Of a stretch of 64,000 nucleotides of DNA, positions 15,332 through 23,205 are shown in pieces. Source of the stretch: Streptomyces cavernicola (lineage in GTDB: Bacteria; Actinomycetota; Actinomycetes; Streptomycetales; Streptomycetaceae). The notes under the pieces were generated by a model. That model did no database searches. It saw only the letters and a program-made list of their open reading frames with translations, and had not been told where the DNA came from. Made by a program: the position numbers and the translations under genes. The DNA lies in assembly GCF_029968035.1 (NCBI RefSeq), contig NZ_JASCIQ010000044.1:1-64000 (forward strand). The letters run 5' to 3'. Every line of letters starts with the position of its first letter. Position 1 is the first letter of the stretch.

Positions 15332-15865
15332 ATGGACCACCGCAACGACGACCGGCCGGCCGCCGCCGACACCGAGGATCTCACCGCCTACCTCATCCCC
15401 GACACACCCGCCTCGCTCACCAAGCACGAAGACCCGGCGCCGATCCCGTCCACCGCCGAACTCCTCGCCGCCTGGGTGCGCGAGCAGGAACGCCTCGCAG
15501 CAGAGGCCGACCAGCCCGCCGAGGCGACCGCCAGCACCCCCGAGAACACCGCCGAGAAGGCCGCTGACGGGCCCGCAGAGGCCTCCGAGGACGGCCCGGC
15601 ACCGATTGCCCCGCTCATCCCCCGATGGGCGTGGAAGACCGCCGCATACGCCGCCCTCGGCGGTGCCGTGATCGCGTTCGTCGCGTTCGTGGTCTGGGGC
15701 ATCGGATGGCTGCTCGCCCAGGCCGCCGCGTTCATCGCGGCCGCCGCCCCGATCCTCGGAGCCGCCGCCCTCGCCGCCGTCGTCCTCGTCGCGCTGCTGC
15801 GCGGCAAGCGCGACGGCGGCACGGTCACCGTCACCCAGACGCAGCGCATCACGGTTCGGCGGTGA
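15332..15865 (+). CDS. Two-helix membrane protein (177 aa), Spd-type
   Basis: ATG 15332 with GAGGAACGG upstream. An acidic, Ala/Glu/Pro-rich cytoplasmic N-terminus (1-95), then two membrane helices (about 103-125 and 128-155), and a short basic tail. Its position within the translocase region and its topology fit plasmid-spread proteins. No sequence family is claimed. Confidence 0.72.
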   Translation: MDHRNDDRPAAADTEDLTAYLIPDTPASLTKHEDPAPIPSTAELLAAWVREQERLAAEADQPAEATASTPENTAEKAADGPAEASEDGPAPIAPLIPRWAWKTAAYAALGGAVIAFVAFVVWGIGWLLAQAAAFIAAAAPILGAAALAAVVLVALLRGKRDGGTVTVTQTQRITVRR

Positions 15866-15870
15866 CACCC

Positions 15871-17280
15871 ATGGCACTCACCACCGAAACCGGCACACCC
15901 CGCACCGACGAACAGCCCGCACCCACCCCCGAACCGGCACAGCCGAGTTGGGCGGAGAAGCGCGCGGCACGCAAGGCCGCCAAAACGGCACGCAAGCAGG
16001 AGCGCGAGCGCGAGAAGACGGCACGCGCGCCGAAGTCGCGGACGGCACAGCCGAAAACGGCACGCCCGCGCCCCGACTCCGGCACGACCCCCCGCAAGCG
16101 CACCGGAACCGGCACACCGGCACGCAAGCGCGCCACGACCGGCACACCCACCGGCACGGCGGCACAGGGCGGGCACAACCTGCTCGTCCGCGAGATGGTC
16201 GCCGAGCAGATGCGCACCACCACGGCGACCATCTACCGCGTCATCACGTACGTATCCCTCGGCGTGCTCCTGGCCGTGTCCTTCGCGTTCGCGGCCGTGC
16301 AGGTCAAGATCCTCCGCGAATACTTCCCCGAGGACTTCGCCCAGGTCGCGGCGTGGACCGTGCCCATCGCCCTGCAAGTCCTGGTCATGGCCGCAGAGTT
16401 GATCCTGCTGTCCAGCGCCGTCACCGAATCCCGATGGGTGCAGGGCGTGGCCGGGGCCATCATGACGACCGGCTACGGGGCAGAGGTCACCGCCCACATC
16501 CACATGGGCGAGGCCGGCATCGTCACCGTCGCCATGGTCGTCATGTCCGTCCTGCTCGGCCTGTGCTGGACGCTCTTCGCCCTCTCGCTCCGTGCCGGAA
16601 TCGCCGACGCCGACGCGCTCGTACTGCACCAGCGCGGCGAAACCGGCACGGACGAGACCGGATCCGGCACGGAAGGCGACGCCGAGTGTGCCGAAACCGG
16701 CACGAAGAACCGCCGCCCCCGCCGCGCCGAAACCGAAACAGGCACGGGCGGCGGCACACCTTCCGGCACGGAATCCGGCGCGGCGGCACGGCACACCCCC
16801 GAAACCGGCACAGCATCCGGCACGCCGAACCGGCACACCGGCACACCGGCACAGCCGCGAACCGGCACACCGGCACAGCCCGCGCCGAAGAGCGGCACGC
16901 CGAACGGCACGGCGGCACAGCAGGAACCCGCAACCGGCACGACCGGCGGCACAGCGGCACAGTCCGCGCCGGGATCCCCTGCGGGCGGCACGGACGCCAC
17001 CGAGGACCCGGAAGCGGTTGCGGCACGGCTCACGCCCGGCGAGCGACTGAGCACCATCGAACTCGACATGCTCGTCACGGTCCTCATCTCCGCAGGCGCC
17101 GACACATACAACGAGGTCAACCGGCGCTTCCGGGACATGGGCCACAAGGCGGGGAGCGAACGGCTTCGCGCGGCGTACGACCGCGTGACCGCCGTGGACG
17201 GCCCCGCCGACGGTGAGACCGAGCAGAACAGCCAGGAAGACCAGGACGAGGACGACCAGGAGGACGACCGCGCCGCGTAG
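15871..17280 (+). CDS. Membrane protein flanked by Gly-Thr/Pro low-complexity arms (469 aa)
   Basis: ATG 15871 starts just after the previous stop. A basic low-complexity N-terminus (1-100) precedes four hydrophobic segments (about 118-245), then a Gly-Thr-rich arm (about 255-385) and a C-terminal globular end with TPGERLSTIELDMLVTVLISAG (about 390-460) that may bind DNA. It resembles the SpdB class of Streptomyces plasmid-spread membrane proteins in layout. The arms are built from a DNA hexamer, CGGCAC, read in more than one codon phase. A 676-codon minus-strand Cys-rich frame is the shadow of these repeats. Confidence 0.78.
   Translation: MALTTETGTPRTDEQPAPTPEPAQPSWAEKRAARKAAKTARKQEREREKTARAPKSRTAQPKTARPRPDSGTTPRKRTGTGTPARKRATTGTPTGTAAQGGHNLLVREMVAEQMRTTTATIYRVITYVSLGVLLAVSFAFAAVQVKILREYFPEDFAQVAAWTVPIALQVLVMAAELILLSSAVTESRWVQGVAGAIMTTGYGAEVTAHIHMGEAGIVTVAMVVMSVLLGLCWTLFALSLRAGIADADALVLHQRGETGTDETGSGTEGDAECAETGTKNRRPRRAETETGTGGGTPSGTESGAAARHTPETGTASGTPNRHTGTPAQPRTGTPAQPAPKSGTPNGTAAQQEPATGTTGGTAAQSAPGSPAGGTDATEDPEAVAARLTPGERLSTIELDMLVTVLISAGADTYNEVNRRFRDMGHKAGSERLRAAYDRVTAVDGPADGETEQNSQEDQDEDDQEDDRAA
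15890..17028 (+). repeat. CGGCAC hexamer array, about 35 copies
   Basis: About 13 copies lie in 15890-16165 and about 22 in 16640-17028, all on the plus strand, with essentially none in the membrane-helix part between. Copies encode Gly-Thr in one phase and Thr-Ala-Arg or Ala-Arg in another. The conserved unit is thus the DNA word rather than the peptide. Confidence 0.75.
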
Positions 17281-17318
17281 CGCGCACCGAGTCCTGACCG
17301 CCGGCGACCAACACATAA

Positions 17319-17346
17319 GGGGCGGCCCGCAGCAGCGGGCCGCCCC
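17319..17346. terminator. Inverted repeat GGGGCGGCCCGC
   Basis: Arms 17319-17330 and 17335-17346 with AGCA loop. Confidence 0.65.
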
Positions 17347-17374
17347 TGCACGCCCACCACCCGGTGGGTTCACC

Positions 17375-17397
17375 CCGCCCAGGACCGTCCTGGGCGG
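17375..17397. terminator. Hairpin CCGCCCAGGA / TCCTGGGCGG
   Basis: Ten-bp arms with a 3-base loop, followed by GCTGTTTTCACC. This is the second of two hairpins after the 469-aa gene. Confidence 0.6.
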
Positions 17398-17423
17398 GCT
17401 GTTTTCACCGGGAGACACCAGTC

Positions 17424-17660
17424 ATGAAGTTCGCCAAGTACGCGACGCTCGCCGCTCTGCCCCTTGGTAAGGGGCTCTCAGACCGTCTCCACGTCGAGAT
17501 CATCACGTCCGCCGGCCTCAGCGACGACAGCCTCGACTACGACCTGACGTGCCACGGCTGCGGCTGGACGAACCCCGGCTACATCGACGACGACCGCACC
17601 GCCCGTGTGAAGGCACAGGAGCACGCGTCGGTGTGCACGGGCCTGGGGGTGGCCGCGTGA
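17424..17660 (+). CDS. Small zinc-finger-like protein (78 aa)
   Basis: ATG 17424 with GGGAGACACC upstream. LTCHGCGWTN (about residues 40-49) plus a distal EHASVC (about 67-72) makes a CxxC...HxxxC pattern typical of a small Zn fold. Its stop overlaps the next start (GTGA). Function unknown. Confidence 0.65.
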   Translation: MKFAKYATLAALPLGKGLSDRLHVEIITSAGLSDDSLDYDLTCHGCGWTNPGYIDDDRTARVKAQEHASVCTGLGVAA

Positions 17661-17830
17661 GTGGCTTCTCTTGGATTCAGGTCGGCGGCGGGCGCGTGCA
17701 GATCACCTGCAACGCGTGCCGCGAGCGGTTCACGGCCGCCCCGTACGCGATGCAAGCGAAGATCGACGGTCATCGCTGCGGGCGTGCCATCGCGCACGTC
17801 AACGCCGGGAGCACCGGCCGCCGCCGCTAG
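17657..17830 (+). CDS. Small zinc-finger-like protein (57 aa)
   Basis: GTG 17657 is coupled to the gene before it. ITCNACRERF (about residues 15-24) and DGHRCGRA make another CxxC...HxC pattern, ending in a basic tail. Together with the preceding gene it forms a pair of coupled mini zinc proteins. Confidence 0.6.
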   Translation: MSGFSWIQVGGGRVQITCNACRERFTAAPYAMQAKIDGHRCGRAIAHVNAGSTGRRR

Positions 17831-17847
17831 ACACACCCGCGCACAAC

Positions 17848-17882
17848 GCATCGCCCCGAGACATCCGGTCTCGGGGCGATGC
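17848..17882. terminator. Perfect 14-bp inverted repeat
   Basis: GCATCGCCCCGAGA (17848-17861) pairs with TCTCGGGGCGATGC (17869-17882). Confidence 0.7.
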
Positions 17883-17945
17883 CGTCGCGCGGCCGCACAC
17901 CACCGCCCGATTCATCAACCACCGCTCACCGCAAGGGAGATCCGG

Positions 17946-19031
17946 ATGTCCCATGACACCGCACCCACCGAGAACGGCCCCGCCGTCGACGAGCAGCCCG
18001 CCAAGCCCCGCCGCTTACGGTTCCCGCTCCGCCTGGTCCGTACGACCGTCCTCGACGAACTGGACGCGGAGGCCACCGCGTTCGCGAAGGAGACCGAGCA
18101 CTGGTTCGCCGCATACACCGACGAAGGTCTTCGCGCCGACCGCGCCGAGGAAAACCTCGACGAGGCGCAGGACCGGGTCGCCGACTTGGAGCAGCAGGTC
18201 GAGGAGTTGAGCGGCCGTCTCGCCGATGCTGGCCGCGAGGCCGAACACCAGGCCCGCTGTCTGCGTACGGTCTCCGCCACGCTCGATCAGGAGCGCGCGG
18301 ACCGCATGCACCTGCAGCAGGCAGGCCGTGACCTCGTCCACGCGTTCACCTCGTTCACCCGCGGCGAGAGTCCCGACGCCGAGTCGACGCTCAACGCTGT
18401 CGGCCGTGTCTTCAACGAGCACGCGCACCGCTTCGACCTCGGCCGCGCTGACCTCGCCGACATGCCGTGGACCCCCAAGCCCGAAGAGCCGGCCGCTCCG
18501 CACGCCCTGCCGCGCGGCCCTGCCGACACGGTCCGGCACCTTGAAGCCGGGTGCCAGACCTGCGCAACCAGCCTGGCCGGCCAGGCGGAGGCCTACCTCG
18601 TGAAGGTCGCGCACCTCGCCCGTGACACCGATGCACCCGTGGCTCTCCTCGTCGTACTCCTCGAGCTGGAGGGCCGGAACTCCCAGGGCGCGATCGCGCC
18701 GCGCCACCACCGGGGCCCCACCGAGCCCGATACGACCGAGGCCCGCGACGCGGAACCGCCCGCTGACCCGATCACGGACCAGAAGCAGACCGAGATGGTC
18801 CGCGCCGCTTACCGCTACCCGCACGATGCGACCCACCCGGCGCTGATCGGGGACCACCTGCCGCACTGCGAGGCCTGCACCGCCGCCCTCGGCACGCTCC
18901 CCAACGCGACGGTCATCGAGGCGCGCCACGCAGCGGCCGAGTACGGCAAGACCGCGGCGATCGCCCTGATCGCATCCGAGCTCGACCGCCGAGGCATCCC
19001 CGCTGGCACCGAGCAGGAGGCCACCCGGTGA
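17946..19031 (+). CDS. Coiled-coil protein with duplicated HLxxxCxxC module (361 aa)
   Basis: ATG 17946 after AAGGGAGATCCGG. Residues about 55-125 form a long coiled coil (ENLDEAQDRVADLEQQVEEL). Two C-terminal units, HLEAGCQTC (about 198-206) and HLPHCEAC (about 305-312), are each followed by an Ala-rich helix ending in a LxxLLELEGR- or ASELDRRGI-like strand, so the module is duplicated. A metal-binding or protein-contact role is likely. Function unknown. Confidence 0.72.
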   Translation: MSHDTAPTENGPAVDEQPAKPRRLRFPLRLVRTTVLDELDAEATAFAKETEHWFAAYTDEGLRADRAEENLDEAQDRVADLEQQVEELSGRLADAGREAEHQARCLRTVSATLDQERADRMHLQQAGRDLVHAFTSFTRGESPDAESTLNAVGRVFNEHAHRFDLGRADLADMPWTPKPEEPAAPHALPRGPADTVRHLEAGCQTCATSLAGQAEAYLVKVAHLARDTDAPVALLVVLLELEGRNSQGAIAPRHHRGPTEPDTTEARDAEPPADPITDQKQTEMVRAAYRYPHDATHPALIGDHLPHCEACTAALGTLPNATVIEARHAAAEYGKTAAIALIASELDRRGIPAGTEQEATR

Positions 19032-19102
19032 CGGTGCGCCTGGACCGCCTTGCCGAGGTCCCCACGCAGATCGCCAACGCCACCTCCCAGGCCGCGGCGT
19101 GA
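19028..19102 (+). CDS. Possible tiny protein (24 aa)
   Basis: GTG 19028 overlaps the stop of the 361-aa gene, giving MTVRLDRLAEVPTQIANATS and a short end. Only the GTGA overlap supports it. Confidence 0.25.
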   Translation: MTVRLDRLAEVPTQIANATSQAAA

Positions 19103-19217
19103 CGGCTGCCACTCAACGCCTCACGGGGCGGCCGGCCGACCGGCCACCCGCTGCCCGGTGGGTTCACCTCTCCCACGCCAACAGGGGCGCGGGGGGATGT
19201 TCGTACAGGAGGAAACA

Positions 19218-19424
19218 GTGGCTCTTTCCCGGAAGGTAAAGGACCAGATCGAGGGCATGGGGACGCGGGACTTGAACCGCACGATCAAGCTCGCGATTTC
19301 CACGCAGAACGACCGGTCCATGCCGGGCTCGGTTCGGTCGGAGGCGAGGGACGCGCAGGAGCACGCGATGAGCATGATCACGAAGATGGCATTCAACGAC
19401 CACCCGCGTGGCCTGAAGAACTGA
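19218..19424 (+). CDS. Small helical protein (68 aa)
   Basis: GTG 19218 with an excellent AGGAGG seven bases upstream. A basic helical protein (MALSRKVKDQIEGMGTRDL) of no known family. The region 19103-19217 before it holds an imperfect GC-rich dyad (near 19125-19160). Confidence 0.65.
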   Translation: MALSRKVKDQIEGMGTRDLNRTIKLAISTQNDRSMPGSVRSEARDAQEHAMSMITKMAFNDHPRGLKN

Positions 19425-19436
19425 CCCGCAAAGCGC

Positions 19437-19469
19437 AGCGCCCCGAGGCTCGAACCCTCGAGGCGCTGC
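19437..19469. terminator. Inverted repeat CAGCGCC...GGCGCTG
   Basis: Imperfect 13-bp arms around CTCGAA, 12 bases after the 68-aa gene. Confidence 0.55.
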
Positions 19470-19506
19470 TGTTCACCTCAACAACCTGCCTATGAAAGGG
19501 ATCAAG

Positions 19507-19650
19507 GTGAGTGTCCAAGAGTATCGAGCACTGCACGGCACCCCTTACGAGTCGTGGCCCGCGCACGACATTGAGGTCCTGCTCGACCTCATCGACTACG
19601 AGCAGGAACACCCGGTCCTCGCGCTCCCCGCCGGGGGTGAGCCCCGATGA
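19507..19650 (+). CDS. Small acidic protein (47 aa)
   Basis: GTG 19507 is preceded by AAAGGGA; ATG 19492 is possible but lacks a ribosome site. An acidic helical protein (VEVLLDLIDYEQ-like core). Its stop overlaps the next ATG (ATGA). No family. Confidence 0.55.
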   Translation: MSVQEYRALHGTPYESWPAHDIEVLLDLIDYEQEHPVLALPAGGEPR

Positions 19651-19991
19651 CCGGCGCGACCCGCACCTTCCACGCCCCGCGAATCATGCAGGCCGACCCG
19701 ACCCTGATCGTCGAAGGCCAGGGCGACATCGACTGGGTCGCGGTCGAGCGCGCCGCCAACGGCACCTACCCGCGCGCACTCCTCACCGACAAGGAGGCCG
19801 TCGAGGCCGTCGCCATGCTTCGCGCTGCCGGCAGCACCCAGCGCGACATCGCCGACCGGCTCAAGACGGGCAGGCAAGAGGTCCAGCGCGCCTACGACGT
19901 GCTGAACACCCGCGCGACCCGCGCTGCCAAGAGCACCTCACCGAAGCTCACCCCGCAGCTCCGCCAGGGAGCACCGGAGGTAGCGGCCTGA
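19647..19991 (+). CDS. HTH protein (114 aa)
   Basis: ATG 19647 is coupled to the previous gene. Residues about 45-85 contain VAMLRAAGSTQRDIADRLKT, which reads as a resolvase-type helix-turn-helix. The tail is basic. Probably a small DNA-binding regulator of this region. Confidence 0.7.
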   Translation: MTGATRTFHAPRIMQADPTLIVEGQGDIDWVAVERAANGTYPRALLTDKEAVEAVAMLRAAGSTQRDIADRLKTGRQEVQRAYDVLNTRATRAAKSTSPKLTPQLRQGAPEVAA

Positions 19992-20004
19992 CGGACTGCC
20001 CGTT

Positions 20005-20028
20005 CCGCCCCGGCGCCTGCCGGGGCGG
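20005..20028. terminator. Perfect 10-bp hairpin
   Basis: CCGCCCCGGC (20005-20014) pairs with GCCGGGGCGG (20019-20028). Confidence 0.6.
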
Positions 20029-20127
20029 TGCGGTGGCCCCTCAGACCCACCGAGGCCCGCCGCCGGCCCGGCCCGCTCGCGGCCGTCGGCCCGTTCTTCA
20101 CCACCACTCGACACGAGGAGATTCGCC

Positions 20128-20517
20128 ATGCCCAAACGCGCCCTGGCCGCCATCAACGTCGTCACGGCACAGGATCAACTCGCCGCCGCCATCAAGGAGC
20201 TGGAGGCGGAGAAGACCTTAAGGCACCCCGGCGACGCCCTGGCGCAGATGAAAGCGGAGAGCCTCCCGCTGCACCTCACCGCCAACTACAGCGCCAGCGA
20301 CGGCGGCCACAGGTATCTGACCACCGACACCCTGGGCGGCGCGCTGGACATCCTGAACGCCATCCGCGACCTGATCCGGGCCGAATCTCTGCGCCGCCAC
20401 CCCGGAGACCTCAAGGCCCGGAGGAAGGACGTCGGCCGCGCGACGCACCTCAGCGTCCACTACGACGTCGCCGACCTCGACCGCGCGACCGGCGAGCCGA
20501 CAGGGGCGCGCCCGTGA
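20128..20517 (+). CDS. Plasmid protein of unknown function (129 aa)
   Basis: ATG 20128 after GAGGAGATTCGCC. It has two similar stretches, RHPGDALAQMKAESLPLHLTANY and RHPGDLKARRKDVGRATHLSVHY, so it looks internally duplicated around an RHPGD motif. No family recognised. GTGA overlap with the next gene. Confidence 0.65.
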   Translation: MPKRALAAINVVTAQDQLAAAIKELEAEKTLRHPGDALAQMKAESLPLHLTANYSASDGGHRYLTTDTLGGALDILNAIRDLIRAESLRRHPGDLKARRKDVGRATHLSVHYDVADLDRATGEPTGARP

Positions 20518-21104
20518 ACCGCTGCCCCGCTCACGACCAGACCCCTCCGCTCCCGCCCGTACGGCCGTTCCGGCACGACGCCCCCATGGGCATCTGCAAG
20601 AACTGCACCGTCACGATCGGCACCGAGCGCGACCGCCGCGCGCACCACTGCCCCTGCTGCGGCGACCGCCTCACCGGCGGCTGCCTCGGCACCCGCCGCG
20701 GCGCGGCCCGCTGCCCCAACTGCGGACTCGTCGACACCGGAAGCCGCGAGTTTCTGCCCGAGCCGGACCCGCTCACCGACCTGCTCACCGGCGTGCTCGA
20801 CCCGCCCGCGGCGTACGCGGCCGCCGAGGCCGTCCGCGCACGGTTCGGCCCGCTGGTCGCCCACCACACCGCCTGGACCTGGCAGGAGCCCGGTATCCAC
20901 CACGGCCACCTCACCGTGCACGGAGACGAGATCCGACTGCGGGTCCGCACCGACAGCGGCGCCATCGAGGCCGCCGCCCCCTGCCCCAACGAGGGCTGCC
21001 GCGGCTGCCGATGGGCCCGCGTCGACGATCCCCAGGCCCTGCTCGCCCTGCACCAGCGCGGGGCGCCACCCAACGCACCGTGCGACCGCCAGAACAAGCA
21101 CTGA
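20514..21104 (+). CDS. Multi-zinc-ribbon protein (196 aa)
   Basis: GTG 20514 inside the previous stop. CKNC and CPCCG (about residues 25-50), CPNCG (about 64-68) and CPNEGCRGC near the C-terminus suggest two zinc ribbons and a third Cys cluster. The middle (about 75-150) is globular with HLTVHGDEIRLRVRT. Its partner may be nucleic acid or protein. No named family. Confidence 0.7.
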   Translation: MNRCPAHDQTPPLPPVRPFRHDAPMGICKNCTVTIGTERDRRAHHCPCCGDRLTGGCLGTRRGAARCPNCGLVDTGSREFLPEPDPLTDLLTGVLDPPAAYAAAEAVRARFGPLVAHHTAWTWQEPGIHHGHLTVHGDEIRLRVRTDSGAIEAAAPCPNEGCRGCRWARVDDPQALLALHQRGAPPNAPCDRQNKH

Positions 21105-21143
21105 CCACACCACCCGGCACCACCCACCGAGAAGGAGCACACC

Positions 21144-21434
21144 ATGACCAGCACCGCCGAGATCATCGAGCGCTACGCCGACGACATCGCCGCCGTCGCC
21201 GCTGAGGCACCGGTTACCGACCTCGACACCTTCATCGACCACGTCGACACCGCCGCCCGGCAGCTCGAGATTGCCGGCATCAACGGCCACGAGGACATCG
21301 AGAGCGCCGTGGGCTACCTCTCGGACGCCCGCAACAGCGACGACGATGCCGCCCGCACCGCCTTCCTCAACCGGGCCGACGAACTCCTCAAGTTCATCTG
21401 GGACATGGCGGACGAGTACAGCGACATGGTCTGA
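21144..21434 (+). CDS. Small acidic helical protein (96 aa)
   Basis: ATG 21144 with GAAGGAG upstream. Strongly acidic and helical throughout; no motif. Codon use matches its neighbours. Confidence 0.65.
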   Translation: MTSTAEIIERYADDIAAVAAEAPVTDLDTFIDHVDTAARQLEIAGINGHEDIESAVGYLSDARNSDDDAARTAFLNRADELLKFIWDMADEYSDMV

Positions 21435-21445
21435 CGGCCCCCGGT

Positions 21446-21496
21446 GCGGCCCCGGCCCCATTCGCCAACAGCGTCCCGTATGCGGGCCGGGGCCGC
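21446..21496. terminator. Inverted repeat GCGGCCCCGGCCC
   Basis: Thirteen-bp arms at 21446-21458 and 21484-21496. Confidence 0.55.
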
Positions 21497-21539
21497 GCCG
21501 AGGGCCGGGCAGCCGCCCGGACCGTGCGACAGGAGAACC

Positions 21540-21998
21540 GTGACCACGCCCCTCCACACGAAGCGTCGGCCCGCCGTCGAGATGCTGTCCGTCGAGGCCG
21601 ACGCCGTACTGATCTGCAGGTTCCCCGGCACGCTCAGCCCCGCAGCCGCCGGGCCGCTGAACTGGACCGACCTCCCGGCCATCGAGGGCCCCTACGGGCC
21701 GATCCGAGCCTCCGCGGTCGCGTACCTCGGCAGCGCCGACCGCGTCCACGGCTGGTAGCTGCAATACACCCAGCGCAGCGACGAACTCGACGGCTGGCAG
21801 CACCTCTTGGCGCTGGTCGCGCCCTGCGCGTGCGGCACCTACTTCTACGTCCACCTGCGCGACGAACAACAGCTACAGGCGATCCTCGCCGAACTCGACA
21901 CCGAGCCCGGCGCGCCAGTCCGCTGCGACTACCAGCTGCAGATCCGCAGCGAGAGCTACGCCGACCCGGAGCACGACAGCACCGAACCCCCGTGGTGA
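21540..21998 (+). pseudogene. Gene interrupted by an in-frame TAG (152 codons)
   Basis: GTG 21540 follows GACAGGAGAACC. The frame runs to ...RVHGW, meets TAG at 21756, then continues open in the same frame (LQYTQRSDELDGWQHLLAL...) to a normal stop at 21998. Codon bias and composition continue across the TAG, and the C-terminal part has CACGTYFYVHL. A single base change (for example TAC to TAG) explains it. Amber readthrough or a re-start at TTG 21807 are alternatives. Family unknown. Confidence 0.65.
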
Positions 21999-22036
21999 CC
22001 CGCCCCCACCACCCTCGACCTTCAGGAGCACTGCCC

Positions 22037-22444
22037 ATGTCCACCACCGCCGCCGAGCTGTCGCCCACGATCCACGTCGACGTGCCGCTCAACCTGCCCA
22101 CCAGCGACGGCACGCTCGTTCGTACACGGCAGGCCATCGGCGCCATTCGCACGCAGACCGAGGGCCTGGTGATCTTTCCGAAGGTGGTCGGCCTGATGGA
22201 GATCGACGAGAGCGTGTGGGTGGTCACCCACACGCTCACCGGCCTGCGCCTGCCGTTCGAGTTCCCCGACGAGGAGCACGCGACGGCGTTCGCCAACGCC
22301 GCCGCGCCGATGGCCTGTTGGGACCAGGAGCAGCCCGTCGTGACGCGCGAGGCGAAGCTGCAGCTCGTCGCCCTCGCCGAAGAGCACGCCGGGTTCGCGG
22401 AGCCAAGGTTCCTCGCCGATCTCGACCGACGAAGTGCGACGTGA
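22037..22444 (+). CDS. Plasmid protein of unknown function (135 aa)
   Basis: ATG 22037 after CAGGAGCACTGCCC. Mixed alpha/beta (GLVIFPKVVGLMEIDESVWVV), no Cys motifs or catalytic signature. Overlaps the next gene by GTGA. Confidence 0.65.
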   Translation: MSTTAAELSPTIHVDVPLNLPTSDGTLVRTRQAIGAIRTQTEGLVIFPKVVGLMEIDESVWVVTHTLTGLRLPFEFPDEEHATAFANAAAPMACWDQEQPVVTREAKLQLVALAEEHAGFAEPRFLADLDRRSAT

Positions 22445-22653
22445 ACGCCTACGAGCGGCTACTGGCAGAGAGCCTGCCGACCGGCACCTTCGGCCACGCC
22501 GTCCCCAAGGGACAACGGCCCGCCGAGCAGGCCGGCCGCTGGACACCGTCCGAGCAGGCCGCGCACGTCGCCGCCCTCGAAGCCGAACTCGACCGGCTCG
22601 AAGCGCGCGGCCCCAGGCCGCGACTTCGCGTCATCGACGGCCACGCCGCATGA
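22441..22653 (+). CDS. Small helical protein (70 aa)
   Basis: GTG 22441 within the previous stop. Ala/Glu/Arg-rich helix (AAHVAALEAELDRLEARG). No family. Confidence 0.55.
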   Translation: MNAYERLLAESLPTGTFGHAVPKGQRPAEQAGRWTPSEQAAHVAALEAELDRLEARGPRPRLRVIDGHAA

Positions 22654-22663
22654 CCACGACTAC

Positions 22664-22692
22664 GGCCGCCCGCGCTGGTATCGCGGGCGGCC
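22664..22692. terminator. Inverted repeat GGCCGCCCGCG
   Basis: Perfect 11-bp arms, 22664-22674 and 22682-22692. Confidence 0.6.
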
Positions 22693-22731
22693 CTACTCGC
22701 CCAGTTCACCACGACCACCCAGGAGTTGACG

Positions 22732-23205
22732 ATGACGACCGACGGCAAGCCGCACCTATACCTGACCGCCGTTGCCGACAGCGCCCAGCACGCCCGCCGC
22801 CTGACCAAGGAACAGCGCACGGACGAGGCCCTGGAGCACGTCGACGCGATCGACCGGCTGACGGCCACCTACCGAAGCGCCGTCGGTGCCGCGTCTGCAC
22901 CCGCCAGCCGCGACGTCTCGACCGACCTCCACGAGGCCCAGCAGGCCGTTCAGAATCTCGTCAACCGGTTCTTCGAACGCGTGCCGCTCGACGAGGTCGC
23001 CAAGGACCAGAAAACCAGCCGCGAGAACCTCGCCGCGTACATCCACGCAGGACTGTCCGACGAATGGGACCGCCTGTACCGGATCGCCGCTGAGGTCGAC
23101 GGGCTGCGCGAGAAGCTGGCCCGCACAGCCGACGCCCGCGACTACTGGCGCTACCTGCTCGAGAAGGCTGAGACGGACGTTGCCATCGAAGGGCAGGTCC
23201 TGTGA
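22732..23205 (+). CDS. Helical plasmid protein (157 aa)
   Basis: ATG 22732 with AGGAG six bases upstream. Predicted all-helical and acidic, with a charged coiled-coil C-terminus. No motif recognised. It overlaps the next gene by GTGA. Confidence 0.65.
   Translation: MTTDGKPHLYLTAVADSAQHARRLTKEQRTDEALEHVDAIDRLTATYRSAVGAASAPASRDVSTDLHEAQQAVQNLVNRFFERVPLDEVAKDQKTSRENLAAYIHAGLSDEWDRLYRIAAEVDGLREKLARTADARDYWRYLLEKAETDVAIEGQVL

Noticed and set aside
15388..17418. 676-codon Cys/Arg-rich minus-strand frame
   Set aside because: Produced by the CGGCAC array read backwards (GTGCCG gives Cys-Arg or Val-Pro peptides).
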